A stretch of DNA of 42,456 nucleotides from Methanobacteriota archaeon (GCA_018701175.1 JABIWF010000028.1:1-42456), one strand, 5' to 3'. Counted from the first letter of the stretch, positions 19,601-27,005 are shown. Notes: generated from the sequence alone by a model not told the origin. Translations and numbers: made by a program.

Positions 19601-20343
19601 CGTGTGAGAATGAACTGATGATTGTGTACTCGCAGGTAGAGATTTTCAACGGAGTTTCTGTTGAAGTCATGGATTCCCAGTCGTATGCGAATGAATACAA
19701 TTTTGAGAAAATGGACGCTGATGCTGACGGTATTCTCACCTACGATGAACTTGACAAGGCTGTAGCGACCTGTGTGACGACTTACGATGCATTCGACGGC
19801 GATGGCGACGGAGTCCCTGATGAAAAGGACGCATTCCCGAACGACCCAGATGAATCGGTTGACACCGATGGTGATGGTGTTGGTGATAATTCTGATATTG
19901 CTCCGAGTGTGGCGAACGATGTCATTTACTCAGCCGGAGCGGTCGTGTTTTTGATGCTCGTTGGGGTTCTTGCCTTTTTCTTACGCAGCAGCGGTGGCAA
20001 CAATGCGACCAATGAGTGGGACACGCCACAACAAATGCCAGCATTTGATGAGCGAATGATGGGAGTTGAGGAAAAATCAATTCCAGAAATAGAACCATCT
20101 GAATACGCTCCAGTTTCAGAGCAACCCAACCTTTTCGAGAGTTATACTGCTCCGACGACTGAACCATCGATTGCGTTCAGTGAGGTAAGCGATTTGTTTT
20201 CATCTAACAGTATGCAGTCCGCGCCGCCGTCTGAATTGATGGGGATGTTGGATGGTGCTGGCAATGAAGTTATCGAATACCCAGCAGGCAGTGGAGTTCG
20301 TTGGATTCGAAGCGATGCAATGCAGCCTTGGACCCAGGACTGA
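16699..20343 (+). CDS. Secreted membrane-anchored surface protein: C-type lectin, LamG, PPC-like, EF-hand and TSP3 modules
   Basis: A 1214-residue envelope protein, probably an adhesin or glycan-binding protein. The start at 16699 gives a clear signal peptide (MKSRVLLVLSIFLFSLMTPL, then small residues). Next comes a C-type lectin fold (about 36-168) with QPS and WND positions that match calcium/sugar-binding sites. A LamG/concanavalin-like domain follows (about 172-347). Three beta-rich stretches at about 495-630, 634-740 and 750-890 resemble pre-peptidase C-terminal domains. A PVDP linker, two EF-hand loops (DLNGDGELEF about 951; DADADGILTY about 1004) and a TSP3-like acidic repeat (about 1032-1070) precede one membrane helix (about 1075-1095). 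About 118 residues then face the cytoplasm and end in an aromatic patch (EYPAGSGVRWIRSDAMQPW). The stop lies one base from the archaeosortase stop. Confidence 0.87.
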   Translation: MKSRVLLVLSIFLFSLMTPLIGSSSAQGPAEMEVLGTAVNPANNHTYHLLSASSWEDAADAARGLDGFLTTIDDAEENQWLFDTFASFDNQSRHLWTGLSDANQDGSYRWHDGSPFYYNNWGDSQPSEGGDEDYVHIASTNMGNIMPATWNDLENDPQYFPVYGVVEVGEGADFSLRFDGESDHIEVPHDDNLNISNGLYLSAMVYPFTTEGIQFIAMKGDYGWGMYLNEGILGYASEYSLAKHPMSNMTIEDNIWSHVEVEFVESIGGEFRINGVPAGLISAEESLIPLGDFGSNDCFTSGDTCDELYIGSMGAGCDCNYFEGMLDNISVGTLSDNLSESVWVSNWSFGEGEGSFTMDHENREGTVYGADWVMPDGTIVAQAIELDNDIDYYIESAQAGDQLLFYGDVDVMTKEMYFNMFSWGDFGKEPITIDVYIAHDRVPSSWDHDAYYEAEFSYMWESWSWPEEGNWWVVLVPREDVEDVTIALTWVVADPPPALSEMTELINGIPVTGQSIDSNRQTPFEDRILYYYVNVTEPLSSLSVETYDGTGNINLGLSWMTVPDPFDQWFDIFEPGFNDDAMSMDSKMSWSNGPGNDEVATIYDIEPGLYYVSAYTYQRASDFTIKASYTYAPDNIEPEDAIELTPGVAYGPLSGYDGLYQYFTIDVPADTERLEVDLSEGYGEATLFMKYLEAPDAGNYDHLSGSPGAGDEIGFNDPSPGMWYILVYTDEIFANTMITASFEDRYVWSYDGTPIQLFNGEEITGMDAPAGEELYFFIEFEYPAEYLEVVTFGGEGSLYLEGEGNQLFMEWDDGWVFEEDNGDGNDGKTGGRQGGMPEMGFTTSPVFETSYGEGTEQYMFVSMPANGRFDITLIAIEDVTDVGLVANWVESDIPPVDPNPVDPVDPIEAQSCQEFASEEMTYIDEYEDGVISQREYQRSFEDFTDFDEIDLNGDGELEFREVVQEICSCENELMIVYSQVEIFNGVSVEVMDSQSYANEYNFEKMDADADGILTYDELDKAVATCVTTYDAFDGDGDGVPDEKDAFPNDPDESVDTDGDGVGDNSDIAPSVANDVIYSAGAVVFLMLVGVLAFFLRSSGGNNATNEWDTPQQMPAFDERMMGVEEKSIPEIEPSEYAPVSEQPNLFESYTAPTTEPSIAFSEVSDLFSSNSMQSAPPSELMGMLDGAGNEVIEYPAGSGVRWIRSDAMQPWTQD

Positions 20344-20344
20344 T

Positions 20345-21268
20345 TCAGTTTTCCGCTTTTTTCTTGGGCTGCAACAGTCCGAAAGGCCGAAGCAACCGAA
20401 CGATGTGCTTATGCAACTCTGGTAGAATATCAAACATGATGAGAGCCATGAGGAACATAGCACCAAGTGAAACAACTCGAGCCGCATAAGCATGACCAAA
20501 TTCGAATACAGACATTCCAAGGTACGACCACTCTGTATACGTCATGTGCATCCAGATCAACCCGGCATTACGGAACAAGTTGAGGATATGAATCACTGGA
20601 ATAGTCAGCAGAAGCGCTTGACAGCGACGACGCCAATCAATGTCCAAAACCGCAATAGCACCGATGAAAATGACCATCGATTGAAGAGCAGTACATGCTA
20701 AAACAAAATTAATTCCAATTGCGGTGCCATCACTCAAAAGTAATTCCGTTTGGAACGGATATTCGCCCACAAACTCACCCATGAACCAGCGATTTCCGTC
20801 CCATGTACTCCAAGCCACTTCCCCATTGACGGTGTTCACTGTTGTTTCTCCGAGGACAACATCTCCTGATCCCGAAAAACGGAGGAACATCGCAGCTTGG
20901 CTGGCAACGAACCATATGGCCAGAACATTGAGCCATGGCACATGGGCGATGAGTAAGTACGGCCCACCAGCATATGCAACGGCACCTCTTGCCCAAAGAA
21001 GAGATTTCTTTGTTTGGATATCGACAACTCTCCCTTCCCACGCGGCCATTCCTATACCCATTGGCAAGGCTGCTGTGCAGAATATTGTGAGTACAGCATC
21101 ATCATGGGCTAAATATTTTGATGCATCGTTAAAGAATGTTAATCCGACCATTATCCAGCCAAATTGTGCCAATCGTATTCCCTCCTTTTTTCGATTGTGC
21201 CACGAAATGGCAAGGGAAATCATACCCACTGCTCCAATGAGAGAACCAACCTCTGCATTGAACAGCAT
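20345..21268 (-). CDS. artA: Archaeosortase A (exosortase-family membrane transpeptidase)
   Basis: A 307-residue multi-pass membrane enzyme. The exosortase/archaeosortase triad is visible within or beside helices: Cys192 (VLACTALQS), Arg233 (LNLFRNAGL) and His259 (FEFGHAYAARV). Known archaeosortase A cleaves a C-terminal PGF-type sorting signal and links the protein to a membrane lipid. About eight hydrophobic helices are present, plus an extracytoplasmic insert near 135-180 and a basic cytoplasmic tail. The ATG at 21268 is preferred because GGAAG lies shortly upstream; a GTG at 21325 is possible. It is convergent with the surface-protein gene and divergent from the HAD phosphatase gene. Confidence 0.88.
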   Translation of the reverse strand: MLFNAEVGSLIGAVGMISLAISWHNRKKEGIRLAQFGWIMVGLTFFNDASKYLAHDDAVLTIFCTAALPMGIGMAAWEGRVVDIQTKKSLLWARGAVAYAGGPYLLIAHVPWLNVLAIWFVASQAAMFLRFSGSGDVVLGETTVNTVNGEVAWSTWDGNRWFMGEFVGEYPFQTELLLSDGTAIGINFVLACTALQSMVIFIGAIAVLDIDWRRRCQALLLTIPVIHILNLFRNAGLIWMHMTYTEWSYLGMSVFEFGHAYAARVVSLGAMFLMALIMFDILPELHKHIVRLLRPFGLLQPKKKAEN

Positions 21269-21351
21269 GATGACTTCCAAGAGATGATTCCATTTCAACA
21301 CTGTTATGGTTCGATGCAAAATCACTTCACCTTCGACCGTTTGGCTGTGTT

Positions 21352-22020
21352 ATGCGAGGGTTTGTTGTACAGCATACGCCAGCCCCCATGCCAGCAAACG
21401 CTCCACAGCATGGAGGGATTGCTTTTCTTGATCGTGATGGGGTACTGAACATTGGTAGCCCGAATTACATCAACACTCCTCAAGAGTTTGTAGCATTGGA
21501 CAATGCTGCAAAATCCGTAGGTGAATTGCGAAGAGCCGGTTTTCGCGTATGCGTTGTGACCAACCAATCGGCTATCGTGAGAGGCTTGTGGGACAGCATT
21601 CGACTACATGAGATTCATAACCACATGCGTGAAGAGTTCCTTGGCATCGATGAAGACGCCCATTTTGATGCGATTCTCGCCTGTCCTCACCGTCATCGTG
21701 ACCGCTGCAAATGTCGAAAACCGATGCCGGGCATGCTGAGGTTCGGAGATCGAATATTACGGCAATCTTCGGAATACCCTCTTGGCGAATCTGAAGGGAC
21801 TCTGGAACATGGCGATGGTAAAGTAGATTGGTGGGGTAAAAAGCCAAATCCGAACAATCCGGCTGACTGCATGGTTGGTGATCGAAACAGTGACATGGGC
21901 GCTGGGTGGGCATCTGGATTGCGACTCTTCCAAGTCGCTGCCGATGTAGGTATTGCGTCCAAAATTACCCGTATACTTGACCTGTCGGACGAGGGTGATT
22001 CGTTCAATCCAGTGAGGTGA
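21352..22020 (+). CDS. HAD-family phosphatase of the HisB-N/GmhB type
   Basis: A 222-residue hydrolase related to D,D-heptose 1,7-bisphosphate and histidinol-phosphate phosphatases. HAD motifs: I FLDRDGVLN (about 25-33, nucleophile and acid Asp), II VVTNQS (about 68-73), III lysine in CRKP (about 123), IV VGDRNSDMG. A short Cys/His zinc loop (CPHRHRDRCKCRKP, about 111-124) is typical of this subfamily. An acidic insert of about 35 residues precedes motif IV and is longer than usual. The substrate could be a sugar bisphosphate for envelope glycans or histidinol phosphate; no his genes or heptose genes are near. The start at 21352 has an alternative ATG at 21388. TiaS follows after four bases. 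Confidence 0.85.
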   Translation: MRGFVVQHTPAPMPANAPQHGGIAFLDRDGVLNIGSPNYINTPQEFVALDNAAKSVGELRRAGFRVCVVTNQSAIVRGLWDSIRLHEIHNHMREEFLGIDEDAHFDAILACPHRHRDRCKCRKPMPGMLRFGDRILRQSSEYPLGESEGTLEHGDGKVDWWGKKPNPNNPADCMVGDRNSDMGAGWASGLRLFQVAADVGIASKITRILDLSDEGDSFNPVR

Positions 22021-22024
22021 TGGA

Positions 22025-23224
22025 ATGGGTTGGCTTGGATTAGACGATACCGATAGTTTGGAACAAGGTTGTACGACCTATACATTCCATCAACTCCTCG
22101 AAGGCCTACCCTCGTCCGTTCAAGTTCAAACTCCGAGACTTGTACGATTGTGGCCTTTTGCCCAACAACGCACACGAGGAAACGCCGCAGTAGCCGTCGA
22201 ATTGATTACCGATGATGAGCCTCAACTTATCGAGTACTTGGAGCATTTTTGGAACATGAACATCTCTGATTTGGCTGGTCGTGTGTCAAAATCAGAGCAC
22301 GATGGTAGAGCACAGCATCCATCTGACCCAGGAATGGTATGGTTTTCATCTCAACGTCCTGACGATTCGTTTTATTTGGATTCAGTCCGCCGTGAAGTCA
22401 GTCTTCATGATGTTCCACCAGCATCATACTCTTGGGGTGGGCTGGGGCGAATTGGTGCTACTGCAGCTGTGTCATGGCGTGAAGGAAAACCAACATGGGA
22501 AGCAATTGTTTGGCGCAGTCAGGAGCGGCACGGTCAAAATGAACGACGAGTTTGCGAATCGACGTTGAAACAAATTGACGCTCTTCCTTCGACTTTCCTT
22601 TCACGTGACCCACGAAGAGGTACAAGCCTCATTGCTCCTCGCGGACCCTGCCCTGTTCTTTTCGGTGTGCGTGCTCGAGACGCTGAGACTGCAAAGTTTG
22701 CCGGCTCTGCACTTCGTGAAGCAGAGGAAACTGAAGAAAGTATTGCGATGCGGGTCTTTGTTACCAATCAGGCAACCGATGACCACCTTGGTGAACCGAT
22801 TCAAACGACCGTTCTCTCTACCTCGGTACTCGGAAGGGGTAGTACATGCATTGCCACTGAACACGGAAGTTGGATGGCATTTGGCGAGTCTGGTCCAGTG
22901 AAATTGTTGGCGCAATGGTTGGAAGCAGGTGATGTGATTCTTGGTAACGGTCTTTTTCCAGAAACAGGAGTTATGCACCTCGAGAAACTACGCCTCATCG
23001 CAGCAGTTCCGTTGCATGAACGCCCGATGTGCCTTGACTGCAATGTCCGAATGAAATCGATGGGTTCTGGACAAGGATGCAGATGCCCAAAGTGCCGTGT
23101 TCGAACGGATGATAAATGGATTGAACTGCCGAGAATTCCGCCGTATCCATCTTGGGTCCAGCCACCTTTGGATGCTCGCCGCCATTTGGCGAAACCAGTT
23201 GAATGGAACAACGATACGAACTAG
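22025..23224 (+). CDS. tiaS: tRNA(Ile2) 2-agmatinylcytidine synthetase
   Basis: A 399-residue enzyme that uses ATP to attach agmatine to C34 of the CAU-anticodon isoleucine tRNA, so that it reads AUA instead of AUG. The family's opening motif GLDDTDS (residues 5-11) is intact. A C-terminal zinc ribbon shows C336, C339, C352, C354 and C357. The central part has the OB-fold/kinase-like layout of TiaS. GAGGTGAT at 22014-22021 overlaps the stop of the HAD gene and fixes the start at 22025, so translation is coupled. This gene supports an archaeal origin, since bacteria use lysidine instead. Confidence 0.93.
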   Translation: MGWLGLDDTDSLEQGCTTYTFHQLLEGLPSSVQVQTPRLVRLWPFAQQRTRGNAAVAVELITDDEPQLIEYLEHFWNMNISDLAGRVSKSEHDGRAQHPSDPGMVWFSSQRPDDSFYLDSVRREVSLHDVPPASYSWGGLGRIGATAAVSWREGKPTWEAIVWRSQERHGQNERRVCESTLKQIDALPSTFLSRDPRRGTSLIAPRGPCPVLFGVRARDAETAKFAGSALREAEETEESIAMRVFVTNQATDDHLGEPIQTTVLSTSVLGRGSTCIATEHGSWMAFGESGPVKLLAQWLEAGDVILGNGLFPETGVMHLEKLRLIAAVPLHERPMCLDCNVRMKSMGSGQGCRCPKCRVRTDDKWIELPRIPPYPSWVQPPLDARRHLAKPVEWNNDTN

Positions 23225-23242
23225 ACTTCGATTTGGGAAACC

Positions 23243-23249
23243 AATAAAT
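23243..23249 (+). promoter_or_regulatory. Candidate TATA element
   Basis: AATAAAT is centred about 26 bases before the ATG at 23272, as expected for a leaderless archaeal transcript. This favours 23272 over the earlier in-frame ATG at 23251. Confidence 0.4.
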
Positions 23250-23271
23250 CATGTGTGTGGATAAGACCAAC

Positions 23272-23520
23272 ATGGCTGACGAACAATTAACCAAGAATCT
23301 CGCATACTTTGTACTCGTTCTCGTATTTGTGGGAATGGCATGGATCATAGCGAAGAGGGCTGGGGAAAACCGACAATCAATGCTAGATGCTGCAGCCCCT
23401 AAAGTGGCAGGTGAAGATACGCTTGACGGCGGGGCAAAGAACCCGAGTCAGTTTGATGAGCCTGACGAAGACGCACTAGAAGAAATGGCAGAGTTGCTCG
23501 GTGAAGATGACGAAGATTAA
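23272..23520 (+). CDS. Small single-pass membrane protein, acidic tail
   Basis: An 82-residue protein I cannot assign. It has one membrane helix at about residues 10-28 (LAYFVLVLVFVGMAWIIAK), then a basic KRAGENR stretch and a strongly acidic C-terminal half. The positive-inside rule suggests a cytoplasmic C terminus. The upstream in-frame ATG at 23251 would add seven residues; I prefer 23272 because of the TATA spacing. Its stop codon overlaps the stop of the convergent RecA-like gene. Length and codon use look normal for the region, and the frame is intact, so it is likely real. Confidence 0.65.
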   Translation: MADEQLTKNLAYFVLVLVFVGMAWIIAKRAGENRQSMLDAAAPKVAGEDTLDGGAKNPSQFDEPDEDALEEMAELLGEDDED

Positions 23521-24107
23521 TCGAAGAATCCTTCCTCTTCAAGTCGTAGGTTAAGTACTTCATCTTCGGTACTCAATGTTCGATGGGGTCCATCTTTGGG
23601 TCTTTCAAGTCTCCACACTTCAAATCCGGCAGATTCCATCGAATCCCTAGCTCGTGCCACGACTGCTGATTTCGCTTTCCCACTGGCATCGATACTTCCC
23701 TTGCTGATAAGGAGAATACAAATTTCATCCATTGTTTCTTCAGCAAGTTTTTGCACAGCACTGATTTTATCTTTCGAGATTCGTCCAGAACGCTCGCACC
23801 AATCGTCCATCACAATGAGCTCAACACTCGGTAGTGAGTTGGAAGTTTGAATTAAAATCTCAACAGCCTGCTCGAAATCGCCTCCAATATTCATCGCATG
23901 ATACTTTGCAGAATTCGCCAGTGAAAGGTGAGAGAAAAGTTGTCCGAATCGAACTCCGTCAGGCATGAATGGGGATGCCCAAAGCACGCGTCCTCCTCGT
24001 TCGATAACATCTGTTGCCATATGTAATCCAAGCGTTGTCCCACCCACGCTTCCTTCAACAGCGAGATGGATATTCTCGCCGGATTGCTTGAAACGGAATC
24101 TCCCCAT
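23517..24107 (-). CDS. RecA/KaiC-like protein with degenerate P-loop
   Basis: A 196-residue protein with a RadB/KaiC-like core layout: a beta strand and P-loop position near residues 14-30, then LWASPF, a Walker B-like strand (VELIVMDDWCER, about 95-106), and a later ILLISKG strand. The P-loop position reads EGSVGGTT (18-25). The first glycine is replaced by Glu and the essential lysine by Thr, so ATP binding is doubtful. It may be a pseudo-enzyme partner of an active ATPase or a regulator. The ATG at 24107 is chosen; a GTG at 24128 would add seven residues. It diverges from the 74-residue membrane protein gene. The family call is inferred from pattern only. Confidence 0.6.
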   Translation of the reverse strand: MGRFRFKQSGENIHLAVEGSVGGTTLGLHMATDVIERGGRVLWASPFMPDGVRFGQLFSHLSLANSAKYHAMNIGGDFEQAVEILIQTSNSLPSVELIVMDDWCERSGRISKDKISAVQKLAEETMDEICILLISKGSIDASGKAKSAVVARARDSMESAGFEVWRLERPKDGPHRTLSTEDEVLNLRLEEEGFFD

Positions 24108-24196
24108 GAGTCGGGGTGGATGGAACACAGCATTGATACTTACCCATTGGCAATATCCTCAGCAACCTTCATGCCTTACCTGCACGACCCAGCATC

Positions 24197-24421
24197 ATGA
24201 GCGGCGACCTCGAAGTGCGCAAGGGTGAACGAATTCCTCGACGCCCTCTTCCAGAATTCAATGAAGCATCCTCATTCCGTGAAGCTCTTCAGCGAGACGG
24301 AATTGCCGGAACGATTCTCGGTGATGCAAACCAGTACGGGCCATTGTCGATGCTCTTTGTTTTGCTTGGTGTGGCCACAGTGACAGGATTTGTCATCAAA
24401 TTGATTTCAACGTTTCTTTGA
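24197..24421 (+). CDS. Small tail-anchored-like membrane protein
   Basis: A 74-residue protein with a charged N-terminal half and one C-terminal helix at about residues 50-72 that ends two residues before the stop. This is the layout of a tail-anchored protein, the kind of client carried by Get3; that link is inference. It does not match Sec61-beta or SecE closely enough to call. The ATG at 24197 is the only sensible start. The 4-helix membrane protein gene follows after 88 bases that include a T-rich tract. Confidence 0.6.
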   Translation: MSGDLEVRKGERIPRRPLPEFNEASSFREALQRDGIAGTILGDANQYGPLSMLFVLLGVATVTGFVIKLISTFL

Positions 24422-24451
24422 ATCCGTCCCCCACTGCTGTTGAACAAAACC

Positions 24452-24467
24452 ACATTTTTCTCCTTTT
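24452..24467 (+). terminator. Possible T-rich terminator
   Basis: The gap 24422-24509 contains ATTTTTCTCCTTTT, two T runs of five and four. This fits archaeal oligo-T termination after the 74-residue gene, but composition is the only evidence. Confidence 0.3.
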
Positions 24468-24509
24468 GATGACGGTAAACATCAAACCCTTTCCATTGAA
24501 CGAGCGTTC

Positions 24510-24938
24510 ATGGATGAACAGTCGGTCAACGTTGAAAGCCGAACCTCATCTCAAGACAAGCGCTGGACAATCATGGCCGCCCTCTTAGGTACAAATACAG
24601 CGTTTATGCTTTTCCAAGGCATGCAGCAGGAATTAAATCCTCAAAAAATTCGGGAAATCGCTCTTGCAATTATTGCTGCGTCACTCCCGTTTCAAGGCAT
24701 CTACTTCCTCATCTACACGTTCATGATGGAGCACGATGGCGAACTTAGCCCTGAACGTATTGAACGGTTGAATATGGCTTCAGCAGTCTGCCAGATCGTT
24801 GCTTACATTTCACTCCTCGGCGTTGCAATGATGTGGTATAACATCTCTCTTTACGTTGGATTAGCGTTCCTGCTGTCCACTTCTTTGGCCATCATTTTAA
24901 TCCGTTCAGTAATGAGTCCAGTCCATGTGAATGAATAA
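24510..24938 (+). CDS. Four-helix membrane protein of unknown function
   Basis: A 142-residue protein with a polar N terminus of about 18 residues and four hydrophobic helices, near 20-36, 48-70, 88-108 and 112-132. I recognise no family. A conserved-looking acidic loop (MMEHDGELSPERIERLN) lies between helices two and three. The ATG at 24510 is the first in frame. The gene sits between the small tail-anchored-like protein and adenylosuccinate lyase, with separate gaps on both sides, so it may be monocistronic. Confidence 0.68.
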   Translation: MDEQSVNVESRTSSQDKRWTIMAALLGTNTAFMLFQGMQQELNPQKIREIALAIIAASLPFQGIYFLIYTFMMEHDGELSPERIERLNMASAVCQIVAYISLLGVAMMWYNISLYVGLAFLLSTSLAIILIRSVMSPVHVNE

Positions 24939-25005
24939 TTTCTAAGTTTGACGTGCATCTCAAACTACGGCAATGTTGATGAAGCGTGGCGTGTGGAGTT
25001 TAAGC

Positions 25006-26355
25006 ATGGCCTTCTGCCCGCTGGATTATCGATACGGTTGCCAAGATTTCAAACGCATTTGGTCCGAAGTCGGACGGCACGAACGCCAACTCGAAGTTGA
25101 GCGTGCTTTGATTTGGGCACACATGCAACTTGGTCGAGTCACTGAAGTGGACTACAATGCTGTTGCAGCGATTGCAAATCCTGATTCTGTTACCAAAGAG
25201 CGCGTCTCGGAAATTGAAGCCGAAACACGCCACGATATTATGGCCCTCACCAAGGCAATGGCCGAAGCAGCCGGTGATGCAGGTTGGTGTATTCACCTTG
25301 GAGCAACTTCCAACGATATTGTAGATACAGCCGTCGCTCTGCAACTTCGCGACAGCATCGTTTTGCTCCGTGAACAATTATGTCTTCTCATCGGCGTATG
25401 TGCAGACGTCGCAGAACGTGAACGAGATACAGTAATGCTCGGACGTACGCACGGGCAAGCAGCAGTTCCGATTACTTTCGGTTTGAAAGCAGCAGTATGG
25501 CTCGATGAACTTCGCAGGCATCTGGTCCGCTTGGATGAAGCAGCACCCCGAATTTCTGTTGGTAAATTCCTCGGTGCAGTCGGTACCGGTGCTGCACAAG
25601 GCGAGAATGCACGAGAATTACAACGGTTGATTCTAACCCACCTGGGTCTCGGCGTGCCGCTCGCAACCACTCAAGTTGTCGGTCGAGACCGGTACATTGA
25701 GTACGTCTCATGGCTGTCAACAGTTGCAGCAACTTGTGAGAAAATTCTACAAGAAGTTCGAAACTTACAACGCTCCGAACTCCGTGAAGCAGGTGAAGGA
25801 TTCGATGTCGAAAAGCAAGTTGGTTCATCGACTATGGCGCACAAGAAAAATCCAATCAAGTCAGAGAACGCTTGTGGACTTGCACGTATTGTCCGTGCGA
25901 TGATTATTCCAACATATGAGAATGCGTTGTTGTGGCATGAACGCGACCTTGCGAACTCCAGCAGTGAGCGTTTTACTCTCTCGCACGGTTCGGCTCTCTG
26001 TGAAGATGTACTTGCTAAAACACGAGATGTACTCAAGAACATGTGGGTCGACGCTGAACGCTGCATGGCGAACATCAAAGCACAGAAGGGTCTTGTGATG
26101 GCAGAGAAAGTAATGATTGATTTGGTCGACCACGGCATTCCCCGAGATGAAGCACACGAAATTCTACGTGCGGCTTCTTTCGAAGCAGTGGATAAGAATC
26201 TCGAACTGATAGATGTCTGCAGCCGTACTCCTGAGATCTCTGCGGCGTTCTCTGCTGAAGAACTTGAGGCTATGTTTGAACCTGCCAACCACATTGGTGT
26301 TTCCGGTGAAATTGTCGACGAGTGCGTTGCTCTCGCTCGTCAAGCAATCGCTTGA
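25006..26355 (+). CDS. purB: Adenylosuccinate lyase
   Basis: A 449-residue fumarase/aspartase-superfamily enzyme. It splits SAICAR in IMP synthesis and adenylosuccinate in AMP synthesis, releasing fumarate each time. The opening CPLDYRYG, the LGRTHGQAAVPITFG histidine region (about 145) and the superfamily signature GSSTMAHKKNP (about 273-283) are all present. The ATG at 25006 begins MAFCPLDYRYG, matching the family; an earlier ATG at 24973 would add eleven residues of no known role. Downstream Dph6 is convergent, overlapping by 16 bases at the 3' end. Other purine genes are not in the window. Confidence 0.94.
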   Translation: MAFCPLDYRYGCQDFKRIWSEVGRHERQLEVERALIWAHMQLGRVTEVDYNAVAAIANPDSVTKERVSEIEAETRHDIMALTKAMAEAAGDAGWCIHLGATSNDIVDTAVALQLRDSIVLLREQLCLLIGVCADVAERERDTVMLGRTHGQAAVPITFGLKAAVWLDELRRHLVRLDEAAPRISVGKFLGAVGTGAAQGENARELQRLILTHLGLGVPLATTQVVGRDRYIEYVSWLSTVAATCEKILQEVRNLQRSELREAGEGFDVEKQVGSSTMAHKKNPIKSENACGLARIVRAMIIPTYENALLWHERDLANSSSERFTLSHGSALCEDVLAKTRDVLKNMWVDAERCMANIKAQKGLVMAEKVMIDLVDHGIPRDEAHEILRAASFEAVDKNLELIDVCSRTPEISAAFSAEELEAMFEPANHIGVSGEIVDECVALARQAIA

Positions 26356-27005
26356 ACATCCGTAATTTCGTATGTTCCTCGGACGCCATCCCAGTGTACT
26401 TCTCCGAACAATTCCAATCGTCCCGGTAGATGAGGTCCGCCGGTTACCAACGTCTCGTATTCCCCACCTTCGCCGTCAACATTGAATCGATAGCGCTTTG
26501 CAAGCTCTTCGAGTTCGCTTAGAGATTCTGCATCGAGTGTACGCCCAATCCATTCTTTTCCAAGACCCTCACAACTCACCCCGGTGATGAATACCTCGAA
26601 CTTATTTTCGATAAGTCCACGCATGTGTGCTTCGCTTTGTTGATGCCAAAGCGGAGTCCAGCTTTTGATATTGAGTCGCTGTGCCATTCTTTCAATTCTG
26701 CTCTTTTGGTAATCGGAACGTAATGCACCACTAACAACACCGTCGATTTTTAGATGTGCTAATGCTTTTTCAAGGTCATTAATTTCATCCTCTTGAACAC
26801 CTTTTGTTTTGACTTCAATCCAGGGGATATCTGCGAGTCGTGCTTGGTGCTCTACCAAATGCGTTCCTGGTACTTGGAACATCCACGAATCTCCGCCAGT
26901 GATGCGAACCGTCACAAGATGAGTAACATCCCACCCACGGCATGTCGCCCACCACCAGGATGCGGCTGAATCTTTGCCGCCGGATGAGAGCACTGCAACG
27001 CGCAT
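26340..27005 (-). CDS. dph6: Diphthine-ammonia ligase
   Basis: A 221-residue ATP-dependent amidase that performs the last step of diphthamide formation on elongation factor 2. The PP-loop SSGGKDSAAS (residues 7-16) starts the protein, and the C-terminal GEGGEYETLVTGGP motif is typical of the Dph6/DUF71 family. The target gene for EF-2 is in this same window and keeps the modified histidine. The ATG at 27005 gives the usual short N terminus. The gene is divergent from psmA across a 157-base gap and overlaps the purB end by 16 bases. Confidence 0.9.
   Translation of the reverse strand: MRVAVLSSGGKDSAASWWWATCRGWDVTHLVTVRITGGDSWMFQVPGTHLVEHQARLADIPWIEVKTKGVQEDEINDLEKALAHLKIDGVVSGALRSDYQKSRIERMAQRLNIKSWTPLWHQQSEAHMRGLIENKFEVFITGVSCEGLGKEWIGRTLDAESLSELEELAKRYRFNVDGEGGEYETLVTGGPHLPGRLELFGEVHWDGVRGTYEITDVQAIA

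Noticed and set aside
19921-20343. PGF-CTERM sorting signal at the end of the surface protein
   Set aside because: There is no PGF motif, and about 118 residues follow the helix, unlike any sortase substrate.
20724-21287. 187-codon frame opposite artA
   Set aside because: It is the reverse of membrane-helix codons; the archaeosortase triad on the minus strand is clear.
24197-24421. Sec61-beta candidate
   Set aside because: The single C-terminal helix fits, but the conserved stretch before the helix is missing.
25671-26294. 207-codon frame opposite purB
   Set aside because: Ser/Arg-rich composition typical of an antisense frame; purB signature motifs lie on the plus strand.
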